A DNA stretch of 64,000 nucleotides from assembly GCA_036924085.1 (NCBI GenBank), contig JAVGWX010000001.1, forward strand, positions 3,514,200-3,578,199, written 5' to 3'. This DNA is from Ariolimax columbianus (taxonomy: Eukaryota > Mollusca > Gastropoda > Stylommatophora > Arionidae). Position 1 is the first letter of the stretch, and every line of letters begins with the position of its first letter. The notes below the pieces were generated by a model. The model did not search any database, was not told the origin of the DNA, and saw nothing but the letters and a program-made list of their open reading frames with translations. Of this stretch, positions 10,641 through 19,529 are shown one piece after another. The translations under genes and the position numbers were made by a program.

Positions 10641-11186
10641 GAAGCTGTTTTGCATGATGAACCTATGTAATGACGGTCCATGTTTGATATTTCCTCGCAC
10701 CTCTGAATAAATGTATTCTATCTTCGATGCCTCCTTATTATCAGAACTAGCTACGATCACCCGTGTGTAGGCTATTCTAGTGTATCTTTCTGTTGTTTTT
10801 ACAGGTAAGTTGGTTCCCGTGATTAGTTTTCATATGGGGAATTCCGGTTAAACAAACCGGAAGTTAACCAGGAGTGTTTACTTTACCTGATCTGTACTCT
10901 GATAACAGAGAACAACATGGGTCCCCATTAGAGGTTATGCACGCAATATCGATTGGTAGATATGATTTTATTTGTAAAATAAAACTTGCCTAATGTTGAT
11001 GATATTCTGCGTAGTAATGAGCAAAGCAGAGTTAGAGACTAAGTTGATAATGTTTGTAATAGAATATAACAATAACCCGACATCACGATGAACGTATTAA
11101 ATAACAATAATACGAGACTGTTGCAGAACTGCTGGTTAAAATGAAGAGTATAAAAAACATGGACAGGTATGACTCAAATAGCGCAC
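10641..11186. other. unassigned sequence
   Basis: No gene was recognised. The end (11141-11186) resembles 15626-15672, the far side of the nested LINE pair. This suggests that the insertion target was itself a short tandem repeat. Confidence 0.4.
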
Positions 11187-11463
11187 CGGAGCAAAGTCAA
11201 GAGTATGATGATGATATAATCCCTTTACCTGTGAGCTGGCAGCTCTTGACAGCCCGAATGCCTCCCGAACAAAAGCACACGTCCTCCTCAATTTTTGCAG
11301 TGATGTGTGAAGCGTATTGTGTATGGTGGGGTGTGGTGGTAACACCAGGTTCCACAGATCGGCCAGCCTTGGGCACAAAGTCAGCAGGTGCTCGAGTGAC
11401 TCTTCGTGGTCATGGCAGAATCTGCAATTTGGTTCACGTTGTGGGTCTAATCTATTCAGATGT

Positions 11464-11870
11464 TTATTGAGAGGGACATGGCCTGTTCTCAGCTTGAAGA
11501 TCGAACTCTGGTCTCTTCGTTTGTTGAGAGGGACATGGCCTGTTCTCAGCTTGAAGATCGAACTCTGGTCTCTTCGTTTGCTGAGAGGGACATGGCCTGT
11601 TCTCAGCTTGAAGATCAAACTCTGGTCTCTTCGTTTGTTGAGAGGGACATAGCCTGTTCTCAGCTTGAAGATCGAACTCTGGTCTCTTCGTTTGTTGAGA
11701 GGGGTATGGTCTGTTCTCAGCTTGAAGATCGAACTCTGGTCTCTTCGTTTGTTGAGAGGGGTATGGTCTGTTCTCAGCTTGAAGATCAAACTCTGGTCTC
11801 TTCGTTTGTTGAGAGGGGTATGGTCTGTTCTCAGCTTGAAGATCAAACTCTGGTCTCTTCGTTTCGGTTT
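11464..11870. repeat. 57-bp (19-codon) coding minisatellite inside LINE-B
   Basis: Seven head-to-tail units are 57 bp apart (11469 and 11526). On the minus strand, in the LINE frame, each encodes a version of RRDQSSIFKLRTGHVPLNK, so the host frame is preserved. The other phases on both strands are also stop-free and give spurious 163-codon frames. The last unit runs on into HLNRLDP of the LINE. Left copies read TGHVP and right-hand units show other substitutions, so variants are clustered. Confidence 0.95.
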
Positions 11871-11920
11871 CTTGGCTGGGTCCTGGGGATCTGGTTTTGC
11901 TTGGTTTTTGAAATATATTC

Positions 11921-12255
11921 GGCCTGTCTGGGATGTGGCCCACTAATCTAGCCACTCCTGTCTGAGATGTGGCCCACTGATCTAGCCACTCCTGTCTGGG
12001 ATGTGGTCCACTGATCTAGCCACTCCTGTCTGGGATGTGGCCCACTGATCTAGCCACTCCTGTCTGGGATGTGGCCCACTGATTTAGCCACTCATGTCTG
12101 GTATGTGGCCCACTGATTTAGCCACTCCTGTCTGGGATGTGGCCCACTGATTTAGCCACTCCTGTCTGGGATGTGGCCCACTGATTTAGCCACTCCTGTC
12201 TGGGATGTGGTCCACTGATCTAGCCACTCCTGTCTGGAATGTGGCCCACTCCTGT
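11921..12255. repeat. 34-bp minisatellite inside LINE-B
   Basis: The unit GCCACTCCTGTCTGGGATGT plus GGCCCACTGATCTA recurs at 34 bp (11951 and 11985), about nine copies. On the minus strand it derives from LINE coding sequence reading VARSVDHIPDR. Because 34 is not a multiple of 3, each unit shifts the frame. Confidence 0.92.
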
Positions 12256-12650
12256 CTATAGTTATGTTTCAGGATTTGCTTGCAGGTTTGTAGTGTGATA
12301 CTAGCTAGTGGCTGTGGTAGCATTGCCCTACTTCTGGCCAGCTCATGAGCCTTCTCATTCCCTGGGACTCCGACATGGCCTGGTATCCACTCGACCACTA
12401 CTTCCGCTCCATTAGAGCTCGACAATTGGTCAATTAATGTGCAAATATTATTAACATCTGGAGACATTCTGTTTTTCAAGGCTTGGAGCGCAGACTGAGA
12501 AAACAACAATCTCCCGAGGCTGTATAGTACCGCTTTCTAAATCTGAGATTATTCGGCACAAAGCTTTTTCTATTGCATTTATTTCTGCTTCGTAATTGGA
12601 ACAGGTCTCTCCACGAGGGCCATAGATGTAGGGGTGGTCTTCTTGGTGCA

Positions 12651-12663
12651 GGTTATAGTGTTT
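12651..12663. repeat. target-site duplication of LINE-A, left copy
   Basis: GGTTATAGTGTTT, identical to 14882-14894. Confidence 0.95.
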
Positions 12664-14881
12664 CTTCTCCGTACGCAGTCAGACAGTAACCATTATTTTT
12701 TCGAAAAAAGCGGTGGTCATCCTGAGGCTGTCGCCACTGCCATAGAGCTTGTCTTGCAGTTCCACTGGTGATGGCCACATCTGCTCTCTCTGATCCTCGT
12801 ATGTCGGGCAGTTCTGCAGCAGATGTTCAGCGGTCATTTTACCAGTACCGCACGGGCATTCGTCGGTACCACCTATCTTCAATTTGTTGAATAGGTGGTA
12901 CCTCAGTCTATTGTGGCCAGTGCGAAGTCTGAAGACAACGACCTGCTCTCTTCGGTTCAACTGGTATAAGGCATCGTTTTTGGTGTAACCAGTATGTTCG
13001 GTTTCCCATTTGGTCATGTATCTGGCTTTGATAAGCCGTTTTGACTCTTCGTACGTCATACTAGTATCTGTTTGTGGTAGTCTTGCACCTTCTTTTGCCA
13101 GTCTGTCTGCCTCCTCGTTGCCTTGGATGTTGCAGTGTGATGGGACCCACTGTACCACTACCCTTTTTGGTGCGGACTGCTGGCACAGTTTGCAGAGTGC
13201 TGCTCTTAAGTCATTGAGCTCAGTGTTTTTCTGGCTTTTTAGCGCTGTGACTACGGCGAGAGCATCTGTAAGCAGGACTATATGGCTTTCATTTTCATTG
13301 TGTGTCACCATTTCTTCCACTGCCGCCCTCAGTGCCTCTGCCTCCGCTCTGAAATTGCTTGTGTACTTACCAGTAGCGAATGACAGTGTTATTTGTCTGC
13401 CATTTGGTAGGTTCAGGAATGCTCCTGCCCCTCCGTTCTGTGTAGTGTTTGTTACAGAGCCGTCGGTGTATGCATGGGTCCAGTCCATGCTTGGGTAGCT
13501 TTTCGATATGAAGCTTAGGGTAGTATCTCTCCTTTCTTTTTCAGTCTGGCAGTTTTTGTTTTCAATACCTGGTATATTTTCTACCATCTCTGGAAATATA
13601 TCCTGCCTCCAGGTAGGTTTTCGTACAGTAGTGATGGGTTTTGGTGTTGTTAGTGCGTTTATGGGATCTTCGTGCATCTTTGCTTTGGCTATTTCTGCAA
13701 AGTTTCTCCGCTTTAGTTTCCCATTTCCAAAATTGTTTAGTCTCTGGTGCATTGGATGGTCAGTCAGTCTTCGGAGTTTCTCTGACTGCAGCTGGGCTCT
13801 GCAGTCTCTTCTATCGGTCATGGATTGCAGTTTTGTAATCTTTTCAAGCTCTACAATTGGCGTTGACTTCATGCCTCCTGTTATAACTCTCATGGCTTGG
13901 TTTTGAAGTTTGCTAACTTTATCAAAGTTCGCCTTTGCTGCTGTTGTCCATGCCGCAATGCCATACTCGAGAACTGGTCTCACTCTTCCAGTGTACAGTT
14001 TCTTTAGTATGCCTTCGTCTGCTCCCTAGCTTGTGCCAGCAAGTTTCCTCATGATTGCCATTCTTTCTCTGGCTCTTATTCGGTTTCTCTCAATCTGACT
14101 TTTCCATGTCATGCGCCGATCAAATGTGACTCCCAGATAGGTTGGGTTGTCGTTTGGCTGCAGGAATTTGCCATTTAGACTTAATTTGGTATTTTGGGGT
14201 TTTATTGAAAGCGAGAATATTGTGCATGTGGTTTTCTCCTCGTTTATTTTGACCAGCCATGAGTTCGCCCACTCTTCCAGCGATGTTAGGGCCGTCTGCA
14301 TCCGATTTCTTGCTATGGTGAGATTCTTTTCAGAGGTCCACATAGCCAGATCGTCTGCAAACATTGAGCTATGGACTCTATTTGGTATATTCTCTGTAAT
14401 GTCGTTTATATATACCAGGAAGAGTGTGGGTGACAGTACTCCACCTTGGGGTACTCCCTGCTCGAGTGTCACCTTTTTTCTCATCTGCCCTTGTACTTGG
14501 ACTCTGGCCGTTCTTTGTTTGAGGTAGTGGTTGATCCACTTGTACATTTTCCCACAAACGTCACTTCTTCTTAGCTTGGCTCTAAGTCCCTCTTTCCAGA
14601 CTTTGTCAAATGCCTTTTCCAGATCCACCCAAACAGCTACTGTGTATTTCTGTGCCTGGTAGGCATCTTCTATTTCCTGGGCTATGAGGATGACCTGGTC
14701 CTCAGTGGATCTGTGCTGTCTAAAGCCGGCTTGCTGTGGAATTAGTATTCGTTTTTCTTCCAGATGCCACATCAGTCTGGTGTTTATCATACGTTCCATC
14801 AGCTTGCCGACACAGCTCAGTAGGCTGATGGGCCTGTATCCATTTAGATCTGTTTTGTCCTTTCCTGTTTTTGGTACTGGT
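12664..14881 (-). mobile_element. LINE-A (inner element), 5'-truncated, intact TSD
   Basis: A 2.2-kb RNase H-class (I-superfamily-like) LINE inserted in the RNase H domain of LINE-B and flanked by a perfect 13-bp duplication (12651-12663 and 14882-14894). The 5' end is truncated near the start of RT. The 3' untranslated part after the stop at 12679-12681 is only about 15 bp and ends in GAAGAA. The perfect TSD and single nonsense change indicate a recent insertion. Confidence 0.93.
12679..14881 (-). pseudogene. LINE-A ORF2: reverse transcriptase, RNase H and C-terminal Cys/His domain, one nonsense codon
   Basis: About 734 codons in a single frame. It opens at GYRPISLL (RT fingers), continues with PQQAGFR, DLEKAFDKVW (first catalytic Asp region), EQGVPQGGVLSP and SMFADDLAMW (catalytic pair, near 14350), then YLGVTFD and the thumb. 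RNase H follows with all four expected acidic/His sites visible: AYTDGS (near 13465), FRAEAEAL, LLTDALAV and WVPSHCNIQGNEEADRLA. The C-terminal domain has CPCGTGKMTAEHLLQNCP and ends DSLRMTTAFFEK. The only break is a TAG at 14026-14028, in frame between LAGTS and GADEGILKK. N-terminal RT, endonuclease and ORF1 are absent through truncation. It acts on its own RNA by target-primed reverse transcription when intact. Confidence 0.93.
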
Positions 14882-14894
14882 GGTTATAGTGTTT
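14882..14894. repeat. target-site duplication of LINE-A, right copy
   Basis: GGTTATAGTGTTT, identical to 12651-12663. Joining across the pair restores LINE-B order. Confidence 0.95.
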
Positions 14895-15615
14895 AATTAC
14901 AGCTCTATATCCAGCGTTGGTGGTAGCCCCTGTGGCAAATCCATCTGTGTATACTTGGATAGTTTCCAAAGTGATAGTTTTCAGCAAAGATGGTAGGGTG
15001 TTCCTTTCGGCAGAGGGGTCGGAGAGTACAGTTCTTACTGTGGGGGTAGTCACCTGCCAGCAAGGTTGTTCATCATTGATGACCGCCAAACGCCTTCTAC
15101 CCTCTGACAGGTGGTGTTTATCGATATTGTCTTGCGCCTTTATTTGTATGAAAGGTGTCTTTATTTGGTGCCAATGTTCTACAATTTTCCTATTCTCCTC
15201 CGTAGTGTAGTGTCCATTCTTAAGTATCTTTCACGTATTTCCACGACAGTGCACTCACGTCTTAGGTTTAGAGCTTCGATGTTAGAGTTAATTATGAATG
15301 CGTTGTTTTCATGGCACCACTTATAAACCGACCGTAGAGCGTGATTTTGTACTCTGTTCAGCTTGTGTAAGAGGCTTTTGCTTGCAATGGCTTGGAGGGG
15401 GAGTGAATAGTCAGTCACTGAGCGAACATATCCAATGTATAACTGGCGTAGTGAATCTTGATCTGACCCCATTCACAAGTAGAGGAGATGCTCCATGAGT
15501 CCGAGCCTTGTGGATGCATGTTCAATGAGCTTGTCTATATGGGGTTTCATAACGAGTCTACGATCAAGCTCGACTCCAAGGTATTTCTGGGTTTTGTCAT
15601 AGGTTAATTTCACAT
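14895..15615 (-). pseudogene. LINE-B ORF2, RT thumb and N-terminal RNase H
   Basis: On the minus strand from 15615: KYLGVELDRRL (RT thumb), a TGA at about 15473, then SVTDYSLPL and LNRVQNHALRSVY. A frame change at about 15185 is followed by linker and TIQVYTDGFATGA, the first catalytic Asp of RNase H. The domain is cut by LINE-A and continues at 12650. It carries at least two breaks. Confidence 0.85.
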
Positions 15616-15635
15616 CGGAACAAAGTCAAAAGTAT

Positions 15636-16450
15636 AACAATATGGATAGGCAGGGCTCAAATAGCGCACCGGAACAAACACGAAGAACGGTACACAGGTT
15701 GTGACCAAACAAATCTCACCATAGACGACAGACAATACCAACATGAACACAAACCACATGATGGAAGTAAAGACGGAACACAGTACAACAGTATGCTTAG
15801 GCGACCAGGGCCTGTAGCGGTCAATGACCGTGGCCTCGACTGATGGCGGCGTCCAAGGTGACCTGCAGTTCTGTTGGGAAGGTGGCGATCTATATCAGCC
15901 AGGTGCTGCGAGAACGAGCCTGAGAGGGTTTCCGGTCTTAGCCCATCCCTCGCAACACCCACCAGTCGGCCTGAGTATATCGTGATCCGGGACTTCCCAG
16001 GGGAAGCGGGCCATGTAGCAGAAGAGATACAGGCGACGGCCATCTATCTCCCTGTTGGAAAATAGGTCTCGCTAGTCGATTCTGCAGATGTGCCTCTGGA
16101 CGAATACATAACGAATGCACTAAGCTCAAGATTTGTGTTGGCTGGCAGCCATGAAAATAAATTTTGAGTTCAGTATCGGTTTGATGTGTTCATTTCTCTT
16201 TTTTTGGTGCGTTAATTTCTGTTTCTTATGTTCATTTCTACTTTCCATGATGTATTGGTTATTCTTGTCCGTTGCTACTAGCGTAGGTTTCGATCTTGTC
16301 CGGCTACAATTCGATATGTCAACAAGAAATCCTGTTGATGTTTTTAAACACTGATGCAAAACAGAGTAGCCACATTCAAACAAAAAATGAAGAAAAATAG
16401 CATCTGCAACAAATCGTTTGCAACGAAACTAAGACAAGAACGTACACGAT
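15636..16450. other. unassigned sequence with GC-rich patch
   Basis: About 15790-16070 is more GC-rich than the surroundings and holds overlapping frames of 60-128 codons on both strands. None shows a domain I recognise. No coding call is supported. Confidence 0.35.
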
Positions 16451-17015
16451 TGTTGCATACATCATCTAGTGTCAAATCGGGGCAAGTGATGATTTCTAAT
16501 GTTGCAAACATCATACAATGTCAAATCGGGGCAAGTGATGATTTCTAATGTTGCATACATCATACAATGTCAAATCGGGGCAAGTGATTTTTTTTTTGCG
16601 TTCGCCTTATTTCTCTAATCCCCAAGGCGGTGTGCGTTGCACTGTGGTTTTTATTTGCGCCTGTCGGCCCAGTGCATCCGACTTCAGCATGCATTTTATG
16701 TAAGGGTCTGCTTCCTCCTGCATTTTCTAAGGGTTTGCTTCCCCGGGGTAACGGCCGGTGCTGTGATGGGGATCGAACCCAGCACCTTTTGGTTGTGAGC
16801 CGTGTCACTTAACCACTAGCCCACGCCGTCCCAGGGGCAAGTGATGATTTCTAATGTTGCATACATCATATAGTGTCAAATCGGGGCAAGTGATGATTTC
16901 TAATGTTGCATACATCATCACGTGTTAAATCCGGACAAGTGATGACTTTAAATGTTGTATACATCATATCGTGTCAAATCGGGACAAGTGATGATCTCTA
17001 ATGTTGCATACAGCT
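16451..17015. repeat. 49-bp minisatellite interrupted by a SINE
   Basis: The unit GTTGCATACATCATACAATG followed by TCAAATCGGGGCAAGTGATG and ATTTCTAAT recurs at 49 bp (16501 and 16550). It is interrupted by the SINE at 16589-16833 and resumes in the same phase. Confidence 0.92.
16589..16833 (-). mobile_element. full-length tRNA-derived SINE with TSD
   Basis: On the minus strand, from 16833: GTGGGCTAGTGGTTAAG (A box), about 33 bp later a perfect B box GGTTCGATCCC, then a body containing ATGCATGCTGAAGTCGGATG, ending in a run of A (T-run 16588-16597). The 12-bp duplication GGGGCAAGTGAT is at 16577-16588 and 16834-16845. The A/B boxes mean RNA polymerase III transcription is expected. It needs a LINE in trans. 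Confidence 0.93.
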
Positions 17016-17439
17016 GTGACATAGTTACGTATGACCCTAGAGCCAACGCCAGGGAAGCCTTGAAAGCACCATTCGAGGTAGCCACACAAATCTTTAAAAC
17101 CCTTGCCCGTGAAGCTATAGTTTAATTTATTGATCATGTTCAGATCCTACGACAATGATCGTTTTAAGAATGTACCCAACCAAATTGAAAATCTCACAAT
17201 TCATTTTACCAAAATGAACACATAGATAGAAAATCTCACGACCTTTTAAGGTCACACAGAAAGTTCAAGACAAAGTATTATTTCTTTAGCTGCACGGTAG
17301 GTCAGAGAAAGTTTGCCTTCCAGAACTGGACAAAGATATAAGACGGACCCAAACTAGAAGAATATAGTATATGTTAAAGGATCTTGGTATTCGAGGACAG
17401 ACCACATAACTAGAGACCACTTAGCAGATAGTGGAGTTG
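17016..17439. other. unassigned sequence
   Basis: Nothing recognisable was seen. Confidence 0.35.
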
Positions 17440-17885
17440 CTAGTACAAAGTTAGAACATCAGATAAAGTCAGTTGCTAGTACAGAGCTAGAACATCAGCT
17501 AAAGTCAGTAGTTAGAACAGAGCTAGACCATCAGCTAAAGTCAGTAGTTAGAACAGAGCTAGAACATCAGCTAAAGTCAGTAGTTAGAACAGAGCTAGAA
17601 CATCAGCTAAAGTCAGTAGTTAGAACAGAGCTAGACCATCAGCTAAAGTCAGTAGTTAGAACAGAGCTAGAACATCAGCTAAAGTCAGTAGTTAGAACAG
17701 AGCTAGAACATCAGCTAAAGTCAGTAGAACAGAGCTAGACCATCAGCTAAAGTCAGTTGCTAGTACAGAGCTAGAACATCAGCTAAAGTCAGTAGTTAGA
17801 ACAGAGCTAGACCATCTGCTAAAGTCAGTAGTTAGAACAGAGCTAGAACATCAGCTAAAGTCAGTTGCTAGTACAGATATATAGA
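17440..17885. repeat. 36-bp minisatellite, about 12 copies
   Basis: The unit AGCTAGACCATCAGCTAAAG plus TCAGTAGTTAGAACAG recurs at 36 bp (17521 and 17557), with some 33-bp units. One plus-strand frame reads ELEHQLKSVVRT per 12-codon unit without stops but has no start codon. Confidence 0.9.
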
Positions 17886-17929
17886 ACAGCATAAGGACAA
17901 CGGAGAAATCACAGAAGCAGACTTTAGTC

Positions 17930-18330
17930 ACTGAGAGGGAAGACCTTGACCAAGCACTTGGCTGAAATGGTAAAGACTGTCAACCCAAATAAGCACTTGG
18001 CTGAGAGAGTACTTTCAACTCAAACCAGCACTTGGCTTCCAACGTAAGTATTTGACTGTGTTTTGTCGTGGTGCATTGTTACTAAAACCTTGTCAAGTGA
18101 CGTTGACTCTAAAGTCCTGGAATGGCTATCGCCCGCATATGAGTCAGAAAGAGACGTATTTTCCTTATTTCCAAGCTGTTGTCCGGAAAACCCGTCGTAA
18201 CAAAGGTGTTGCTCTTGGCCTGAAACCCACAGTATAAGAACCACTGTTGTTTGACACGAGAGCCCGTAACTTCAAAAGGGTTGCTCTTGATTGGAGAACC
18301 ACGGTCTAAGAACCGCTGTATATGTCGCAG
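17930..18330. repeat. small degenerate duplications
   Basis: AAGCACTTGGCTG recurs three times at about 38-bp spacing (17950-18035). A second pair, about 100 bp apart (18190-18240 and 18270-18320), shares GTTGCTCTTG and TAAGAACC-CTG. Confidence 0.6.
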
Positions 18331-18544
18331 AGTTCCTAGCTTGAAGACGAGACTTCGGGTGAATCAGAAGATGTAAAGACTACAGGAGCAGAGGGGAAGG
18401 ACAGAAGGCCACTAGACAAGCGAGGACCAGAAAATTGACAGCGGACTAGAACTAGTTAGCTAGTTAGTTTGTGTCAACTTTAGTCAGATAAGCGGCAGAC
18501 TTGTGATTACATGTAGGTCATTGCCGTCTTGATGGGGCTACAGC

Positions 18545-19270
18545 GGGGCTACACACAGTTTTACGGTTTCCACTTCCTCTGTGACAGCAGTACTAGCATT
18601 TCCCATTACAAGAAAAGAATTGATCTCCACAATAATTACTTGAACCGCGGAAAATGGCACTTGGGGAATCACTTGTAGAATTCAGCAAGATCTTACTCTG
18701 TCCTCTACTCACTCAACTTAGATAATTGAAGAATTTTGTAAAGGCTGTGAATCGAAATGGGATAGGATTGTTGTACATTCATGACAAATCTCCAAGATTA
18801 GAGTGAAGCTAAAACCAAGGGAGCTGTTTTTGTCGGTCTACATGTAGGTCAGCCCTTCCGAGATAAGCATTTTAAGGATATCCTCACAGATGATGAAATG
18901 TTAGCTTGGAATGTTCTCCAGCAGGCAGCCCCAAACTTTCTGGGAACAATAAGCGTAGCAATTACAAGGCGCTTCTATTAACCAACAAGAGACCAGGGTG
19001 CAACATGTCATTGAATCACATTTTCTGCATTTTCATCTTCATCAGTGCTGTCAGCGACAATCACGGGAAAGGGTCTCACCAGGACATTTCTTTCCTAGAA
19101 AAAAGACTAAAGAAAAAAATACACTGGGAGATGGAATGCAGCAATGCAGGCTGACTGGTGTGGAACCTTTGAGAGAAAGATGCTCCACAAACTTATTACA
19201 CACGGCAAGAAAATTGGCGTCGCTCTCAATGATTTCCTCTATGAGAATTATCAAAGTGTACCGGTACGTA
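18545..19270 (+). pseudogene. decayed copy of a multicopy animal protein family (unknown function, probably transposon-linked)
   Basis: Conceptual reading in shifting plus-strand frames gives, in order: FHFLCDSS...HYKK, LVEFSKILLCPL, LKNFVKAVNRNG, GAVFVGLHVGQPFRDKHF, DDEMLAWNVLQ, NFLG, NNKRSNYKALL, GCNMSLNHIFCIFIF and VSDNHGKGSHQDISFLEKR. From memory this matches a family of repeated animal proteins with the layout CFLC-WDSR, then LVDPxKILLPPLHIKLG, KNFVKAM, GIFVGPQI, and a CNMSxKxHFLHSHLD / SDEHGERFHQDI region. Several frameshifts and stops break it (stop after KILLCPLLTQLR; shift near NFLG). It ends near 19270. Function is not known to me; multicopy status is recollection, not search. Confidence 0.65.
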
Positions 19271-19529
19271 CAAGGGTAAGTCAGTAAGTCAGTCACAAAC
19301 TGATATAGGATAGCTGGAACATGTAGTTTGACGTTTCTAAAGGTGTCATTAGGTGGCAGCAATATTCAGCTTTATAATTACTCTAGGTAGCAGAAGCTAG
19401 ATCTCGCATACCCGTGCGCAGCTTTGATACAAAATGGCGTCCCTGCTCACAGAGTGTATAATCAAAGGACAGCATGCTGTTGTCCACTGAAGGATGGAGT
19501 GGTGGTACGGGGCAGGGGGGGGGGGTTAG

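Larger units (their letters stand above)
11207..12650 (-). pseudogene. LINE-B ORF2, C-terminal part (RNase H end plus Cys/His domain)
   Basis: Starting at the LINE-A junction, the minus strand encodes NYEAEINAIEKA (RNase H catalytic Glu region). A one-base loss then falls at about 12505, exactly where the third catalytic Asp (TDSQSAL-like) should be. The frame resumes as QSALQALKNR and EWIPGHVGVPGNEKAHELA, where the usual AD is AH. A 34-bp array follows, then a 57-bp array reading RRDQS-IFKLRTGHVPLNK. The end is HLNRLDP...CRFCHDHEESLEHLLTLCP, a C-x2-C-x8-H-x4-C-like motif common near the ends of these ORF2 proteins. It is non-functional as it stands. Confidence 0.82.
11207..15615 (-). mobile_element. 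LINE-B (outer element), split by LINE-A
   Basis: A 5'-truncated RNase H-class LINE in minus orientation. It is bounded by a 20-bp target duplication with two A/G mismatches (11187-11206 and 15616-15635), and its 3' tail is GATGATGAT at 11207. Coding order on the minus strand is RT thumb (15.6-15.2 kb), RNase H (15.1-14.9 kb, then 12.65-12.3 kb) and a C-terminal Cys/His domain (11.45-11.3 kb). LINE-A (12664-14881) interrupts the RNase H domain. Two minisatellites have grown inside it. Mismatched TSDs and several frame breaks make it older than LINE-A. Confidence 0.85.

Noticed and set aside
13010..13906. plus-strand frames of 132-162 codons opposite LINE-A
   Set aside because: Shadows of the minus-strand RNase H coding sequence.
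15657..16129. 128-codon minus-strand frame in the GC-rich patch as a gene
   Set aside because: No recognisable domain and equally long frames on the other strand; kept as unassigned.
16589..16833. functional tRNA gene
   Set aside because: A and B boxes are present, but there is no cloverleaf acceptor pairing, and it continues into a SINE body with A-tail and TSD.
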